A stretch of DNA of 64,000 nucleotides from Pogonophryne albipinna (Eukaryota > Chordata > Actinopteri > Perciformes > Artedidraconidae). Made by a program: the position numbers and the translations under genes. The notes under the pieces were generated by a model. It saw only the letters and a list, made by a program, of their open reading frames with translations, was not told the DNA's origin and did not search any database. Positions 21,841-33,825 of the stretch are shown here, piece by piece. The stretch covers positions 2,228,570 to 2,292,569 of the forward strand of contig CM053246.1 in assembly GCA_028583405.1 (NCBI GenBank). The letters run 5' to 3'. Numbering within the stretch: position 1 is the stretch's first letter; each line of letters opens with the position of its first letter.

Positions 21841-24660
21841 GCAAGTTTCCCGTAGACTTCCCTCCTCTACCTGTTACTCAGGTAAACATTTTTATTAACA
21901 ATCAGCCCATTGACCAGGGTGTGTTAATAGACTCAGGGGCTGACGAAAGCCTTATGGACTGGGGCATAGTCAACCAGCTAGAAATAAAGACTGTTCTGCT
22001 ATCTCAACCCGTTAATGCCAGTGCCTTAGACGGCCGCTTGTTGTTCACAGTTACCCATTGTACTGAGCCCATTCAGATTAATGTGAATAAGGACCATACA
22101 GAGAGAATGCAATTTCATATTTTTGAGTCGGCTCAGCACCCGATTATTTTGGGGTTTCCATGGCTGAAGACCCACAATCCTCACATTGACTGGCGTTCAG
22201 GGAAAATTAAGGAATGGGGAGAGGATTGTATTGGCAGGTGTAAACTTTCACAACCTGTTAATGCACCAACAGACTCTAGTAGAATCATTATTGATCACCC
22301 TGACTATCCTGATCTACAGAAGGTACCTCCCTGTTACCATGATTTAAAGGAAGCGTTTAACAAGTCCAAAGGAGGAGTACTGTCTCAACGATCTGTAGAA
22401 GACAACAAGATGCATCCATGTGCTAACCTGTCGCGGAAGTTGACAACAGCAGAGCGGAATTATGACGTGGGAAACATGGAACTGTTAGCTGTAAAAGCTG
22501 CCCTCGAGGAAGGGAGACACTGGCTAGAGGGGGCAGAGCAGCCGTTTTTAGTCTGGACAGATCACAAAAATCTGGAATATATAAGAAAGGCTAAGCGTCT
22601 CAACTCCTGTCAGGCCAGGTGGACACTATTCTTTAGTAGGTTCAACTTCACACTCTTTCGTCCCGGGTTTCAGAATCAAAAACCTGATGCTTTGTCTCGT
22701 CTTTACGATCCAGAACCACTTGCTGTAGAGCCCAAGACCATCCTTCCACTTAACCGTGTGATCGTAGCCTTTTCCTGGCAAGTGGAGTCGGACGTTAAAA
22801 AGGCGAATGTCATGAATCCAGCACCTAGCGAGTGTCCCAACAATCTGCTGTTTGTTCCTGAGACTCTTCACTCCAAGGTCATCCACTGGGCTCACTCATC
22901 CGTGCTTTCGTGCCATCCGGGAGTAACAAGGACAATGTTCAGGATTCAACAACGTTTCTGGTGGCCAGCCATGAGGAAGGATGTGGCGGAGTATGTAACG
23001 GCTTGTCCGGTGTGTGCGTGTAATAAGACCTCATCTCAAGTCAAGATGGGCTTGCTCCAGCCGCTGCCGATTCCCCAACGTCCTTGGTCACACATTTCAA
23101 TGGATTTTGTGACAGGATTTCCTTCATCCAGAGGCAAGACTACGGTCCTAACAGTGGTGGATCGATTTTCAAAGATGGCTCACTTCATCCCATTGACCAA
23201 GCTTCCCTCTGCCAAAGTCACCGCAGAGGTCATGATGAATCACGTATTCAGGATCCATGGATTCCCTGATGACATTGTTTTCGACAGGGGTCCACAATTC
23301 ATTTCCGGTTTCTGGAAGGAGTTTTGTCGACTCATAGGTGCCACCGTCAGCTTGTCATCAGGATATCACCCTCAGTCAAATGGACAGTCGGAGCGTCTGA
23401 ACCAAGAACTAGAGACTACCCTACGTTGTCTCGTCTCCTGGAACCAGACCACCTGGAGTGACCACCTCACATGGGTCGAGTTTGCCCACAATACTCTTCC
23501 TACGGCAGCCACAGGTCTCTCTCCATTCCTGTTAAGCTCCGTGATCGCTTTACAGGACTGAACCCACAATACAAACACGGACAGAAAAACAGGAGTTTGC
23601 AGCAAAAGGTTTTCATTTCAAATCGTGACAGGGGATACTAACTGTTGTTAATATAGTCCAGGAAAGGGGATAAAAAAGCGAGGGAATGGAGATCCTCAGC
23701 CGAGGCTCCGGAGTGAGCTGGGGATTATCGCCAGGCAGATGAAAGGTGGGTTGAGCCTGTGTCTTTACGCTCCCGAGAGCGAGTAGGTTGGAGCAGGAGT
23801 TAGAGTTTGTCCTACCGGACAGGAGTTTGGCGAGCAGGGGTTTCAGAGCTGAGGGGAGCGAGCAGGTTGGAGCTGGTTGCGTGGAGAGCGGATGAATCCG
23901 ACGAGGAAGTGGCTGGACGTGGCTAGCGGAGGAGGTGATGATGGGTTCTGAATAGAGAGACAAACAGGTAAGACAAAAAACTGATTCCAGAGTTGTGTCA
24001 GGCTAAGCTAGAAAGCAATACGTTTACCAGTGTAATCTTGACGACGAACTGGTGAAGACTGGATGAGGAGACCGGGTTAATAAGCAGGTGTAGAGGATCA
24101 GGATGAATGAGAAGCAGTTGCGGAGATGAATTGGCGGGAACCAGAAGTAGGTCAGCCACGCCCAGCCCGGGAGACAAACACAGACAGACAGACAACAACA
24201 GACAACAAACAAAAAGGGAAGCAGAAGGAGGGAGTACTGCAAATCCTTACAATTCCATTGTGTCAATGGTTTCCAGCCTCCGCTTTTCCCTAACAACGAG
24301 GAAGAGGTGATGGTTCCATCGGCTCATGCCATGATCAGACATTGTCGCCGAGTTTGGGCTGGTGCTCGTCAGTCTCTTCTCCGAAGTTCAGCTCGGAGGA
24401 AGGCTGTTTCAGACATCCATCGCAGGGTCACTCCCTCCTACAGACCAGGCCAAAAGGTTTGACTTTCCACTAAGGACTTACCACTCCATGTCGCCTCAAA
24501 GAAACTGGCTCCGAGATTTGTGGGTCCTTTTCCGGTGTCCAGAGTCATCAATCAAGTCATCTGTACGCTTGCTACTCCCCAGGACTATGAGAGTGCATCC
24601 GACGTTTCACGTCAGTAAGATCAAGCCAGTGTGTGACTGCACACTTGTTCCCGCCTCCAA
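21750..24660 (+). pseudogene. gypsy pol lacking the RT core, interrupted by a solo LTR
   Basis: Frame 21750-23561 contains an aspartic protease ([15 protein letters not shown], about residues 58-72). It then jumps in frame, at about 22365-22380, from the connecting segment straight to the RNase H side ([38 protein letters not shown]): the RT fingers and palm, including the catalytic Asp motif, are gone. Integrase follows: H-H-C-C zinc domain ([13 protein letters not shown] ... CPVCACNK), then the DDE core at [20 protein letters not shown] and [17 protein letters not shown]. At 23530 a 722-bp LTR breaks the frame; the C-terminal part resumes at 24257 (NGFQPPLFPNNEEEVMVPSA) and ends near 24620 (RVHPTFHVSKIKPV), with at least one further frameshift. 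Confidence 0.88.
23530..24251. mobile_element. Solo LTR inserted in gypsy integrase (level 4)
   Basis: It starts TGTTAAGCTCC and ends ATCCTTACA, so both ends are TG...CA. It is flanked by ATTCC on each side (23525-23529, 24252-24256), a perfect 5-bp TSD. Removing it restores the reading SPF|HCVNGFQPP of the gypsy pol frame. No coding or purine tract is present, so a full element recombined down to one LTR. Its parent family is not otherwise seen in this window. Confidence 0.88.
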
Positions 24661-24755
24661 GCCCCCTCCACCGCCCCAGTTCTTTGAAGGGGGTGAGGTT
24701 TACAAGGTTTACATCAGCCTGGGCAATCAGGAGTCGGCCCTAGAGGGGGGGGTAC

Positions 24756-25223
24756 TGTTGTGCACCGACAGAAATGCTAGAGAGGTTCAGGTTCATGTTG
24801 TTTTATGTTTGTTTTCTCACTCAACATTTATCTCTCATTCCAGGCTTCCTGATTGTTTTCACCTGGCATCCTTTCTGTGTCTCCTGTGCTCATCAGCATC
24901 AATCCCGCCCCTGATTGTTCACACCTGTTTCTCATTGTCATGTGGTTAAATGTCCCTGTCTGCCAGTGTTCCTCGTCAGTTCGTATTGTCTCTTGCTATG
25001 GTCAGGTCTATGCTCCTTGTGCTCTTGAAAAGTTTGATTCCTCACTACGTGAGCGCTTTCATTTTTTGTTCTCTATTTTTGTCATATCGGCTAGAGATTT
25101 GATAGTTACCTTTTTTGTTGTTCAATGCTGTATTTGGAAAATAAAGTATCTCACAAATACTTTACCTCTGTCTCCCGGGTCGTGCAATTGGGTCCTACAT
25201 CCTAAGTGTATGAGTTCGTAACA
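24756..25223 (+). repeat. 3' LTR of the gypsy element
   Basis: 468 bp, nearly identical to 20285-20753; the preceding run of eight G residues within a purine tract is the plus-strand primer. Confidence 0.92.
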
Positions 25224-26587
25224 GCAGGGGTATTCAACTAAAATTCAACAAGGTCCAGTTAGAGAAAATGTCCCCATGCAAAGGTCCGGAACATCAAAAT
25301 GTCTAACTTGCTTTATGAATTAGTGTGATATATATTGAAGTAGCTGCAGCTTTATCAACGTCTGCATGTAATCAACAACTGACTGCCAATCAAATAAAGA
25401 AAGTACAATTCATAAACAACAATATTTATTGTCTATTAACATTGAACTATACAGTAAATACTGTGGATATGTGTAATGTTCCTCTCGGGCTGCATTTAAA
25501 AATAAAATAGCTTTTGAAAATAAGTGCATCTTAAACATGCTTAATTTTAGATAAATAAAATAAAGTGTAGCAGCAGCTTGAGTTTCCCTTTTTCTTTGGT
25601 AACCGTTTCACATCATGACTTAACACTTTCAGACGATTATAGAACAATATCTTTACACATCATAACAATTGAACAGTTTTAAAGTTTCTCTTTCTTTCCC
25701 TCTTGTATTGCAGCCCCTCACTCACTTTGTTTTATTCAGTGTGAGAATTGAGCTCGAGCTTGTCCTGCCAGGAGTTTGAATCTCGGCTGAAATGGTGTCA
25801 GGGCCATTCTCATGCACACATGCAGGTGCTCATTGGTTAGCCTCGGTTAGCTCATTGGTTAGCCTCGGTTAGCCTGCGCTGGAACCATATTTAGTTTTAT
25901 TTTTATTTTGATCCTGGTCGACTGATCGTATTGGGCTCTGAGACTGCTTATTTTTTGTGACCTCAGTTCTGACTTGAGAGGGAATGTTTGGTCAAACACT
26001 TTGTGTTTTGTCTCATAGTGGCGTTTTGGCACTTTTAATGAGCGCCACGGTCTCTGAACAAATGAGACACTGGTTCTGTGCTCCCAGTGGGCAGGATGAA
26101 CATGAATGAGTCCACTCAGGGTTAAAAGCTCTGTTCTCACTGTCCACTTTCCTCTTCTTGGAGAGCGCCATGTGTAATTATTTGTCTCTCCCTGTCTGCC
26201 GCTAACACGCCTGTTCACTCTCCTCTCCGCTTCTCTCCCTGTATCGCTAATTATTCTCTTCACTCACTTTCCTCTCTGCTTCTCTCTGCTGCTCTCTCGT
26301 CTCTTCTTCTGTGTTTCTCTCCCTGTATCGCTCACTCTTTCGCCCCCTGTCGGCAGCGGTTAAAATAGAATCGCCCCGTCAAAATTGAAATCCCCTATTA
26401 ATGTATTGATTATAGGTCCGGGTCCGTATAGGTCGGCGCCTGGGTCCGGATCCGGACCGCGGTCCGTCTGTTGCCGGACCCCTGGCATAAAGCATATTTG
26501 TCCACTCATATGTTGATAAGAGTATTAAAAACTTGAAAAATATCCCTCTCAGGTACATTTAGAACAGACAAAAGACTGACAGCCCTA

Positions 26588-26790
26588 GTAGTAATGTAAT
26601 AAGATGGTAGTAACATAGACTATAAGGGTAATAACGACTGTATGTCAGGGTAATAACACATGGACCATATATAAAGGTAGTACCATAGACTATAATGGTA
26701 ATAACATAGACCATATAATAGGGTAATAACATAGACCATATAATAAGGTAGTAACATAGACTATAAGGGTAATAACATAGACCATTTTAT
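26588..26790. repeat. Degenerate minisatellite GTAATAACATAGACYATA
   Basis: About eight imperfect copies of a 20-28 bp unit resembling GGTAATAACATAGACCATAT. It begins directly at the right end of the outer hAT element. Confidence 0.8.
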
Positions 26791-27180
26791 TTAACCTTTA
26801 TTTAACCAGATGAAAACATTGAGATAATATGTCATTTACAATGCTGACCTGGCGAAGAAGGCAGCAACGTTACACGTTCTTACACATAAGACAGACATAA
26901 AATACAGAGAACACAAGTAAACAAAAAGCAGTCCCTATATTGTGCACATTTGGGACAGAAATAAAGGTACACTACGTATTACTGCAAGAGCAGCTGGTGG
27001 TAAGGACCTCAGACAACTTCAATTTAAAACAGGTTATAGGAACAAGTGCCATCAGTTTGAGGCTTGATTGAATAACATTCATTAAAAAATAAATCATACT
27101 ATCAAAATACTACAACGAATGAAAATAAGCTTGAGATAATTGAAACTGTGGTTCAAATAAGTTCTTATAGGCTATTGTTG
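26786..27180 (-). repeat. LINE 3' tail (reverse orientation) and flank
   Basis: TTTTATTTAACCTTTATTTA and ACCAGATGAAAACATTGAG match the reverse-complemented 3' end of an abundant fish CR1/L2-like LINE. Similarity fades after about 26960; the remainder is unassigned AT-rich sequence. Confidence 0.55.
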
Positions 27181-27300
27181 TTTTTAGATTTATAAACGAA
27201 CATTTTTTTATTTTATTTTTCTGGCGTTGCTAATGACAACCATACTACCCACGAACGATTAGAGAACGTTGCAAGTAAGCTAAAGAAAGAAGAAACCTGA

Positions 27301-27540
27301 ATGATGTTAAAAACGTGGCTCAAAACGGGAGGTATTCGGAAGAGAGGTACTGAGGAGAATATTACCAGCGAAAGTGAACAAGTGAATGAGGAGGAGGACA
27401 GTCATCAACCGAGCACAAGCGCAGGCTCCTCCAGCAACGCAAAAGTGATATGCACGGCCGCTGTGATGGAGGAGAGAAGTCAGGAAGAAGGCATTTGCTC
27501 AAAGGATGGAGAGAAGGCTGTGACCGAGGTCAAAAGCTGA
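27301..27540 (+). CDS. Small acidic ORF, possible N-terminus of a hAT-like protein
   Basis: 79 codons from ATG at 27301. It opens MMLKTWLKTGGIRKR and continues with an acidic, Ser-rich low-complexity stretch (SEQVNEEEDSHQPSTSAGSS). This resembles the leader of domesticated or active hAT/ZMYM-type proteins in vertebrates, but no DNA-binding or catalytic domain follows. A plausible splice acceptor (TTTGCCTCCACAG) at 27583-27595 could join further sequence (NGNSKHQQTEDELLA), which runs into the inverted-repeat element at 27624. It may equally be chance; no function is assigned. Confidence 0.3.
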   Translation: MMLKTWLKTGGIRKRGTEENITSESEQVNEEEDSHQPSTSAGSSSNAKVICTAAVMEERSQEEGICSKDGEKAVTEVKS

Positions 27541-27623
27541 AAAAGCACACACTTGTCCTTAATTGTTATCTTTTCTTTTTTACTTTGCCTCCACAGAAAT
27601 GGCAATAGCAAACATCAGCAGAC

Positions 27624-28372
27624 TGAAGATGAGCTATTAGCCCTTAGGCCAGACCCGGCGCCATAACAAATCTACAGAGAGGGCATATGATTTTCATGGG
27701 AGGGCACACAAAACCGTCATGTGCCGCAGCCAGTGTTGGCGCCAGAGATTTTCTTTTGGGGGTGCTGTGGGGTAGCTTGACATTTCATAGAGGGTGCTCA
27801 AACATGGAGGGTTTCCCATTAAGGTACCGGTCGCTACAGTGGAATTGTATACTGCAACACTCCCCACGCAAATACACAGTGTACCCGCGACTGTTACAAT
27901 GAAGGCTCGATAATCAGCTCACGGCATATAGGTGTAAGCAGGGGTAAAGTACTATTTTTTTTAAGTGGGGGGTGGACCTAACCTCCTCTAGCTGGGTCAG
28001 GGGGTGGCAGTGCATCAATCTGGTGCATTTTGAGAGCAAAATGAAGAGATCTATGGATACAACTCTCAACATCCAGATGAAACAGAACTGTAAACAGTTT
28101 TTCCTTTTCTTTATGGATATTTTACAAATCACTCTCCTTTTAAACTCTATTCTTGTTTTACTGTCATATAGTATTTCATAGCTGTTTTTCATTTACTACT
28201 CTTATATTACTATCTGACATCACATACATCGTAGCCTTAAAGTTCACAGTTTATTTATTATTATTATTTATTTTTTATAAATAAAATAAAACGTGTTTAT
28301 TGGGGGAGGGCAGGAATGGCCTGGCCCTCCCATGGCGCCAGGTTTGCCTTAGGCTCATCTTCTCCTGGAGGC
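27624..28372. mobile_element. Probable non-autonomous inverted-repeat element
   Basis: Left arm GAAGATGAGC...TTAGGCCAGACC and GGCGCCAT (27624-27664); right arm, reverse complemented, GAAGATGAGCC-TAAGGCAAACC and GGCGCCAT (28372-28330). The arms match with a few gaps and substitutions over about 40 bp. The interior has no coding sequence and contains GGTGCTGTGGGG-type remnants. No clean TSD could be seen, so the superfamily is unknown. Confidence 0.5.
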
Positions 28373-28535
28373 TTTCATTATTATTGTGGAACTGAATTCC
28401 CAATAGGACATTTTCTGTTACAATGTAGGTGGTTGCAGGAGGCCTACATTCAAACTTTGGTATAGGAAACGACATGTGTGTACAGTTGTCATTTGTTGTG
28501 TGAGAATAAGTTATTATTTTGTTATTTATATTCTC

Positions 28536-28695
<160 letters not shown>

Positions 28696-28729
28696 TATGA
28701 GTGAAAGAGAGAGAGACTGCCCTTTGTAC

Positions 28730-29155
28730 ATGTAGCTGTGGCTGACAATAAATAACGTTATTATTAATACATTTGCCTCTGAGTCCTGCATGAATGTCCT
28801 GTGTAATTTATACCTAGCTGCTAAATCCTTAGAACCGTTACAAGGTGTGTTTTTTGTAAATTGTGTAACTTGCTGCTGTTAAATACCATCAAACTATGTG
28901 CAATATGTGGTATATGTGCAATATATACATATGCCATTAATAACTGTGTAATATATACCTGGCTGCTAAATCCTAAGAACTGTTACAGGATTTGTATTTT
29001 GAAAAGTATATTTTTTACTTTAATTTTTTTTATTATATCATAACTTAGTACTTCTTTTTAACATATGTAACATTAAGCTGTCTGTGGCTCTTTCCTGCTG
29101 TAACGATGCAAATGTCCCCTCTGTGGGACTAATAAAGGTATTCTGATTCTGAACT
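28730..29155 (+). repeat. LINE 3' tail with a duplicated segment
   Basis: The right end (CCCCTCTGTGGGACTAATAA followed by AGGTATTCTGATTCTG at about 29115-29150) is the 3' terminus of an abundant fish LINE. Upstream, GTGTAATTTATACCTAGCTG and GTGTAATATATACCTGGCTG mark a diverged internal duplication of about 140 bp (28801 and 28946). Confidence 0.55.
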
Positions 29156-29371
29156 GTGCATAGACTGTATTTTAACATTGGTCATATGGTGGTACTTGGA
29201 GAGACAACTATTTTCTCAGGTGGTACTTGGTGTAAAAAGGTTGAGAACCACTGATCTAGAGAATTCGAACGGCACTTATCATGGCTGCCACTGAGGGACT
29301 TCCGGGACATTTCACTCTGTTAGGAAGGTTCCTAAGCTAAATGGACTATTCGACTTCAGCCCCTGTCCTGC

Positions 29372-29445
29372 AGCAGAGCCGGGATGATGGTGTTGAAGGC
29401 AGAGCTGAAGTCCACAAACAGGATCCTGGTGTTGGTTCCTGCTGT
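29372..29445 (-). pseudogene. LINE reverse transcriptase scrap
   Basis: Read on the minus strand, about 24 codons give LDTAGTNTRILFVDFSSAFN then TIIPALLQ. The FVDFSSAFNTI motif is the RT palm motif A (catalytic Asp) of CR1/L2/Rex-type fish LINEs. Nothing on either side continues the protein. Confidence 0.7.
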
Positions 29446-29763
29446 GTCCAGGGTCTGTCATTTAATCCTGTGATCCTTGTTTTTCGTTATGTTGTGCATG
29501 TAGTACACTTAACCAACATGAGTTGTTTAAATCTGGGCCAATGCAGCCTATGCAACATGACATCAGTTGACTTAACAGCTTTAACATACACACAAACATG
29601 GCCAGGGGCATCCACCCTTCAACTGCAATATTCTTGGTGGATGGAAGTAATTCAATTAAGCTCCAGTATGTTTGTGTTTGTTTATCCATATCACAACAAA
29701 GCCTGATTAAACTCTCCTGAGATATCACACAGGATCAGCAGATGTTGCATCGACCTCTGTGAC

Positions 29764-31173
<1,410 letters not shown>

Positions 31174-31385
31174 TGAGCAGTGGTGGCGAAGTCCATAGGG
31201 ACTTGGCTTGGGAACCAGTTCAAGTCCCCAAAAGCCCATGCTACCGAGGTGTCCCTGAGCAAGGCACCGTTCCCTACACTGCTCCCCCGGGGCTGTACAT
31301 ATGGCGGCCCACTGCTCCTAACACTAGGATGGGTCAAATGCAGAATGTACATTTCTGTGGGACGATTAAGGGTATATAAAAACGT
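31174..31385 (+). repeat. tRNA-derived SINE (second copy)
   Basis: Head GTGGCGAAGTCCATAGGGAC and B-box-like CCAGTTCAAGTCCCC; body TGTCCCTGAGCAAGGCACCG; end CTAACACTAGGATGGGTCAA. Same family as 13290-13610, diverged. Confidence 0.7.
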
Positions 31386-32490
31386 TTAATAAAATAAAGC
31401 CCACTGCTCTGCAAGTCAATCCTGGAGTTCAAGTCAAGTCACGGCCGGCCGGTGTACTTCTCATACTTCTTAACACGCTGCACAATTTATCAGATTATTA
31501 TACTTACAAAATGAAAACCTTAAATCTTAAGGAAGACTTTAGTTTGGGATGATATTAAACTTGAATTTAATATTTCACTTTTTAGGTGTGTCGTTCCTAA
31601 TCCCTACACTGCTCCCCGAGCGCCGTACATAATGGCAGCCCTCTGCTCCTAACTCTAGGACGGGTCGAATGCAGAGACTGGGGCGGCTTTGGCTCGGTCT
31701 GTAGGGACTCGGTCTCTAGTGGATTGGTGTGGATTGGTAGCTGGAGAGTTGACAGTTCGCCTCCTGGGCCCTGCAGAGGTGCGCTTGAGCAAGTCACCGA
31801 AACTCCAACTACTCCCTGGCGCCGAGGAGATTGGCCCTTGACGACCGGCTGTTCTCTGATTCTCCAGATTCTACAGATGGCCAGTCCGCGGAGGGTGGAA
31901 AATACATACCGGAAGTAAAAAAAGACGTGCAACGGGACGGTGTTCCCACGGGAGACAAAACTTAAAATATTAAATAAAACAATCTCATCTCTTAAAATTC
32001 ACAATTTATGATGAATTAAACATTCACAAACTTATAATGATGTATTCACATGTTCAACTCTGTTACATGTGCACGCAACGAACGGAAGAGCGTAGGGCAG
32101 AATTAGGAGGGAATTCCGTCTCGTAGCGTTTGTGCACGTTTTGAAATGCCCCTCCTAAATTACCCTTCTTCGATAAAGACACACTCGCATTGCAGATGAG
32201 AGACAGATGGACTTTGAATTGGAATAGATACAAAAATAATCATCCTCCCACTCGGAGTGAAAATTATATATTTTGGGCTTTTTTGCTTCTGCCATAATTG
32301 CGGTCTTGTGTGTGTGCGGACTGTCACTCCTGTTGCCACGGACAACGCCAGCGAAATAGTGCACTGCCCACCAGCCATGCCCCGACACATGGGGTCACGC
32401 CAATCACAAAGCTTTGATGCGTTCAAGTGCATTATTCTGGCACAGGAAGATTATGTTATAGGACATTAACGATAAAACAGAATATTGTTG
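31386..32490. other. SINE fragments in tail-to-head order and hAT-like sequence
   Basis: 31595-31675 is a SINE tail (CCTACACTGCTCCCCGAGCG; CTAACTCTAGGACGGGTCGA) directly followed by a SINE head/body (31683-31830: GGCTCGGTCTGTAGGGACTC; GCGCTTGAGCAAGTCACCG). The order is therefore reversed relative to an intact SINE. A 36-bp block TGATTCTCCAGATTCTACAG and ATGGCCAGTCC at about 31853-31887 recurs at 32597-32627. The interval 32090-32490 has no gene. Confidence 0.55.
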
Positions 32491-32590
32491 TTCTATTTTT
32501 AGACGTCAATCGCGATCGACTGGTTGGGCACCCCTGCTCTAAGCCCTAAGGCAGGGGTCGGCAAGTAAGGGGGAGCCTCACTGCGGTGCC
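32491..32590. mobile_element. Right end of one hAT-like element abutting the left end of another
   Basis: GTCAATCGCGATCGACTGGT followed by TGGGCACCCCTG (to about 32535) is a typical right terminus of a fish hAT element. After 17 bases CAGGGGTCGGCAAGTAAGG begins (32553), a typical left terminus. The partner ends of both are not evident, so these are relics. Confidence 0.5.
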
Positions 32591-33424
32591 GTTCTGTGAT
32601 TCTCCAGATTCTACAGATGGCCAGTCCACCACTGCTCACAAGCTTATTAAGATCCAAAGCTTTAGTGCGTTTTGAATCAATGCTGAGTGCAGCCAAACTC
32701 GACAGTCTCTTCTCTGTCATTGTAGACCGAATGCTTCTCGTTTTGCGCCGTCCCGTTCAAATGACAATCACATTTCCATGCTTGCGCCAGGGCCGGGGGA
32801 GGTGTTACAAGGCTCGCGTCTTGTGCTGCATTCACTTGCACTCGGACATTAGGGATTTTCTCTCATTAATGTCTGATGAGCCAACACTTTTCTTTCAAAA
32901 CAAAGCTGCCAACTGTGGCAGCTTATGCACCGCCACCCCTCGCCCTCCATGATCAAGCGGCTTCTCCGATTTTGTTGTCAATGTTTTAACTAAACTTTGT
33001 TACTGTTCACATATAAGTAAACATTAGGTTTGAATGATTTAGTGAGCTGGTGTAATTCTTTTCAAACCACAAACGTTGGCTATTTCAGCACCACGCGCTG
33101 TCCACCTACTTATTGACCCACTATCAGCGTCAGTGCACCCCGCTGCCAGATTGTGCCTGTGCTGTGTGTCATTCACTCTCAACATGGATACAAGTACAAT
33201 AAGCATTCTTCAGGTGTAGGTAGATTCTCTATTCAGACATTATAGCCTATTTGTGTGACTGTCGGTCCGATATTGTAAAAAAAACAAAAAACGGAGAGGA
33301 CTTTTTTATTTGCCCTATGTTTGTGGGCGTATGACGTGGATCGATGGATGGTGGATTATGTTGGGTTGTAACCAACTGGACTCCTTGCTAAAGCGGATTG
33401 AACTGTATATATTGACTCTTTTCA

Positions 33425-33425
<1 letters not shown>

Positions 33426-33488
<63 letters not shown>
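33426..33488. repeat. (CA)n microsatellite, 63 bp
   Basis: Uninterrupted CA run. Confidence 0.97.
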
Positions 33489-33494
<6 letters not shown>

Positions 33495-33744
33495 CACACT
33501 CATCTTACATGTCTGGTTTCTCCCCATGAAATATGTCTGACCAAAATGGAAATTGATTTAATTTGTATTGCATTTCGGTGATGGAGGAGATATTTCCCAA
33601 ATTAATTAATTTGTAGAGATGTTCACGCCTGCCTTAGTGGCTTATATTTAGCTATATTTCCATTTGAAAAATAAACACAATTGTGAAAAAGGAAATTGTT
33701 ATTTAACAGTGTATTCGTATTTTACTCTTATGTTTAAAAAAATT

Positions 33745-33825
33745 CAGGAGGGACTTTTTGCCCCCGGGCATATTCACATTATCAAATCTGGCCCTCTTTG
33801 AAAAAAGACACCCCTACTGTATAGA
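33745..33825. mobile_element. hAT-like right-end relic
   Basis: GCATATTCACATTATCAAAT, CTGGCCCTCTTTGAAAAAAG and ACACCCCT form the terminal segment of a common fish hAT element. The left end is not in view. Confidence 0.5.

Larger units (their letters stand above)
20285..25223 (+). mobile_element. Ty3/gypsy LTR retrotransposon, defective (level 3)
   Basis: 5' LTR 20285-20753 and 3' LTR 24756-25223, both TGTTGTGCACCG...GTAACA and differing at only a small number of sites. A purine tract (CTAGAGGGGGGGGTAC) precedes the 3' LTR. Flanks GCAGA (20280-20284) and GCAGG (25224-25228) are a 4-5 bp TSD. The target was the extreme left end of the level-2 hAT element. Coding order is gag, zinc knuckle, protease, RNase H, integrase. 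The RT core is deleted and a solo LTR sits in the integrase 3' end, so the copy is non-autonomous. Confidence 0.92.
20281..26484. mobile_element. Inner hAT-like element with 8-bp TSD (level 2)
   Basis: A perfect 8-bp duplication, GCATAAAG, flanks it at 20273-20280 and 26485-26492. The left terminus CAGGGGTATTCAACTAAAA is now at 25225, because the gypsy element entered just after its first bases (20281-20284 remain on the left). The right terminus is CGGACCCCTG ending at 26484. Element length without the gypsy insertion is about 1.26 kb; it has no open transposase frame. The 8-bp TSD and CAGGGG end fit the hAT superfamily. G+C-rich GGTCCGGGTCCG repeats occur near the right end. Confidence 0.85.
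19903..26587. mobile_element. Outer hAT-like element (level 1 of a four-level nest)
   Basis: Left terminus TAGGGCTGTCA at 19903, right terminus TGACAGCCCTA ending at 26587: 11-bp perfect inverted repeats. Left of the nested insertions lies GTTAACGCGTTAACGC and, at 20263-20282, AAACATTTGCATAAAGCA; right of them the sequence resumes at 26493 with the CATATTTGTCCACTCATATG block of the same well-known fish element. Continuity across the insertion is therefore visible. The element itself totals about 460 bp (19903-20280 plus 26493-26587) and has no transposase. Flanks TTAATAAT and GTAGTAAT match at only 5 of 8 positions, so its own TSD has decayed. Confidence 0.75.
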
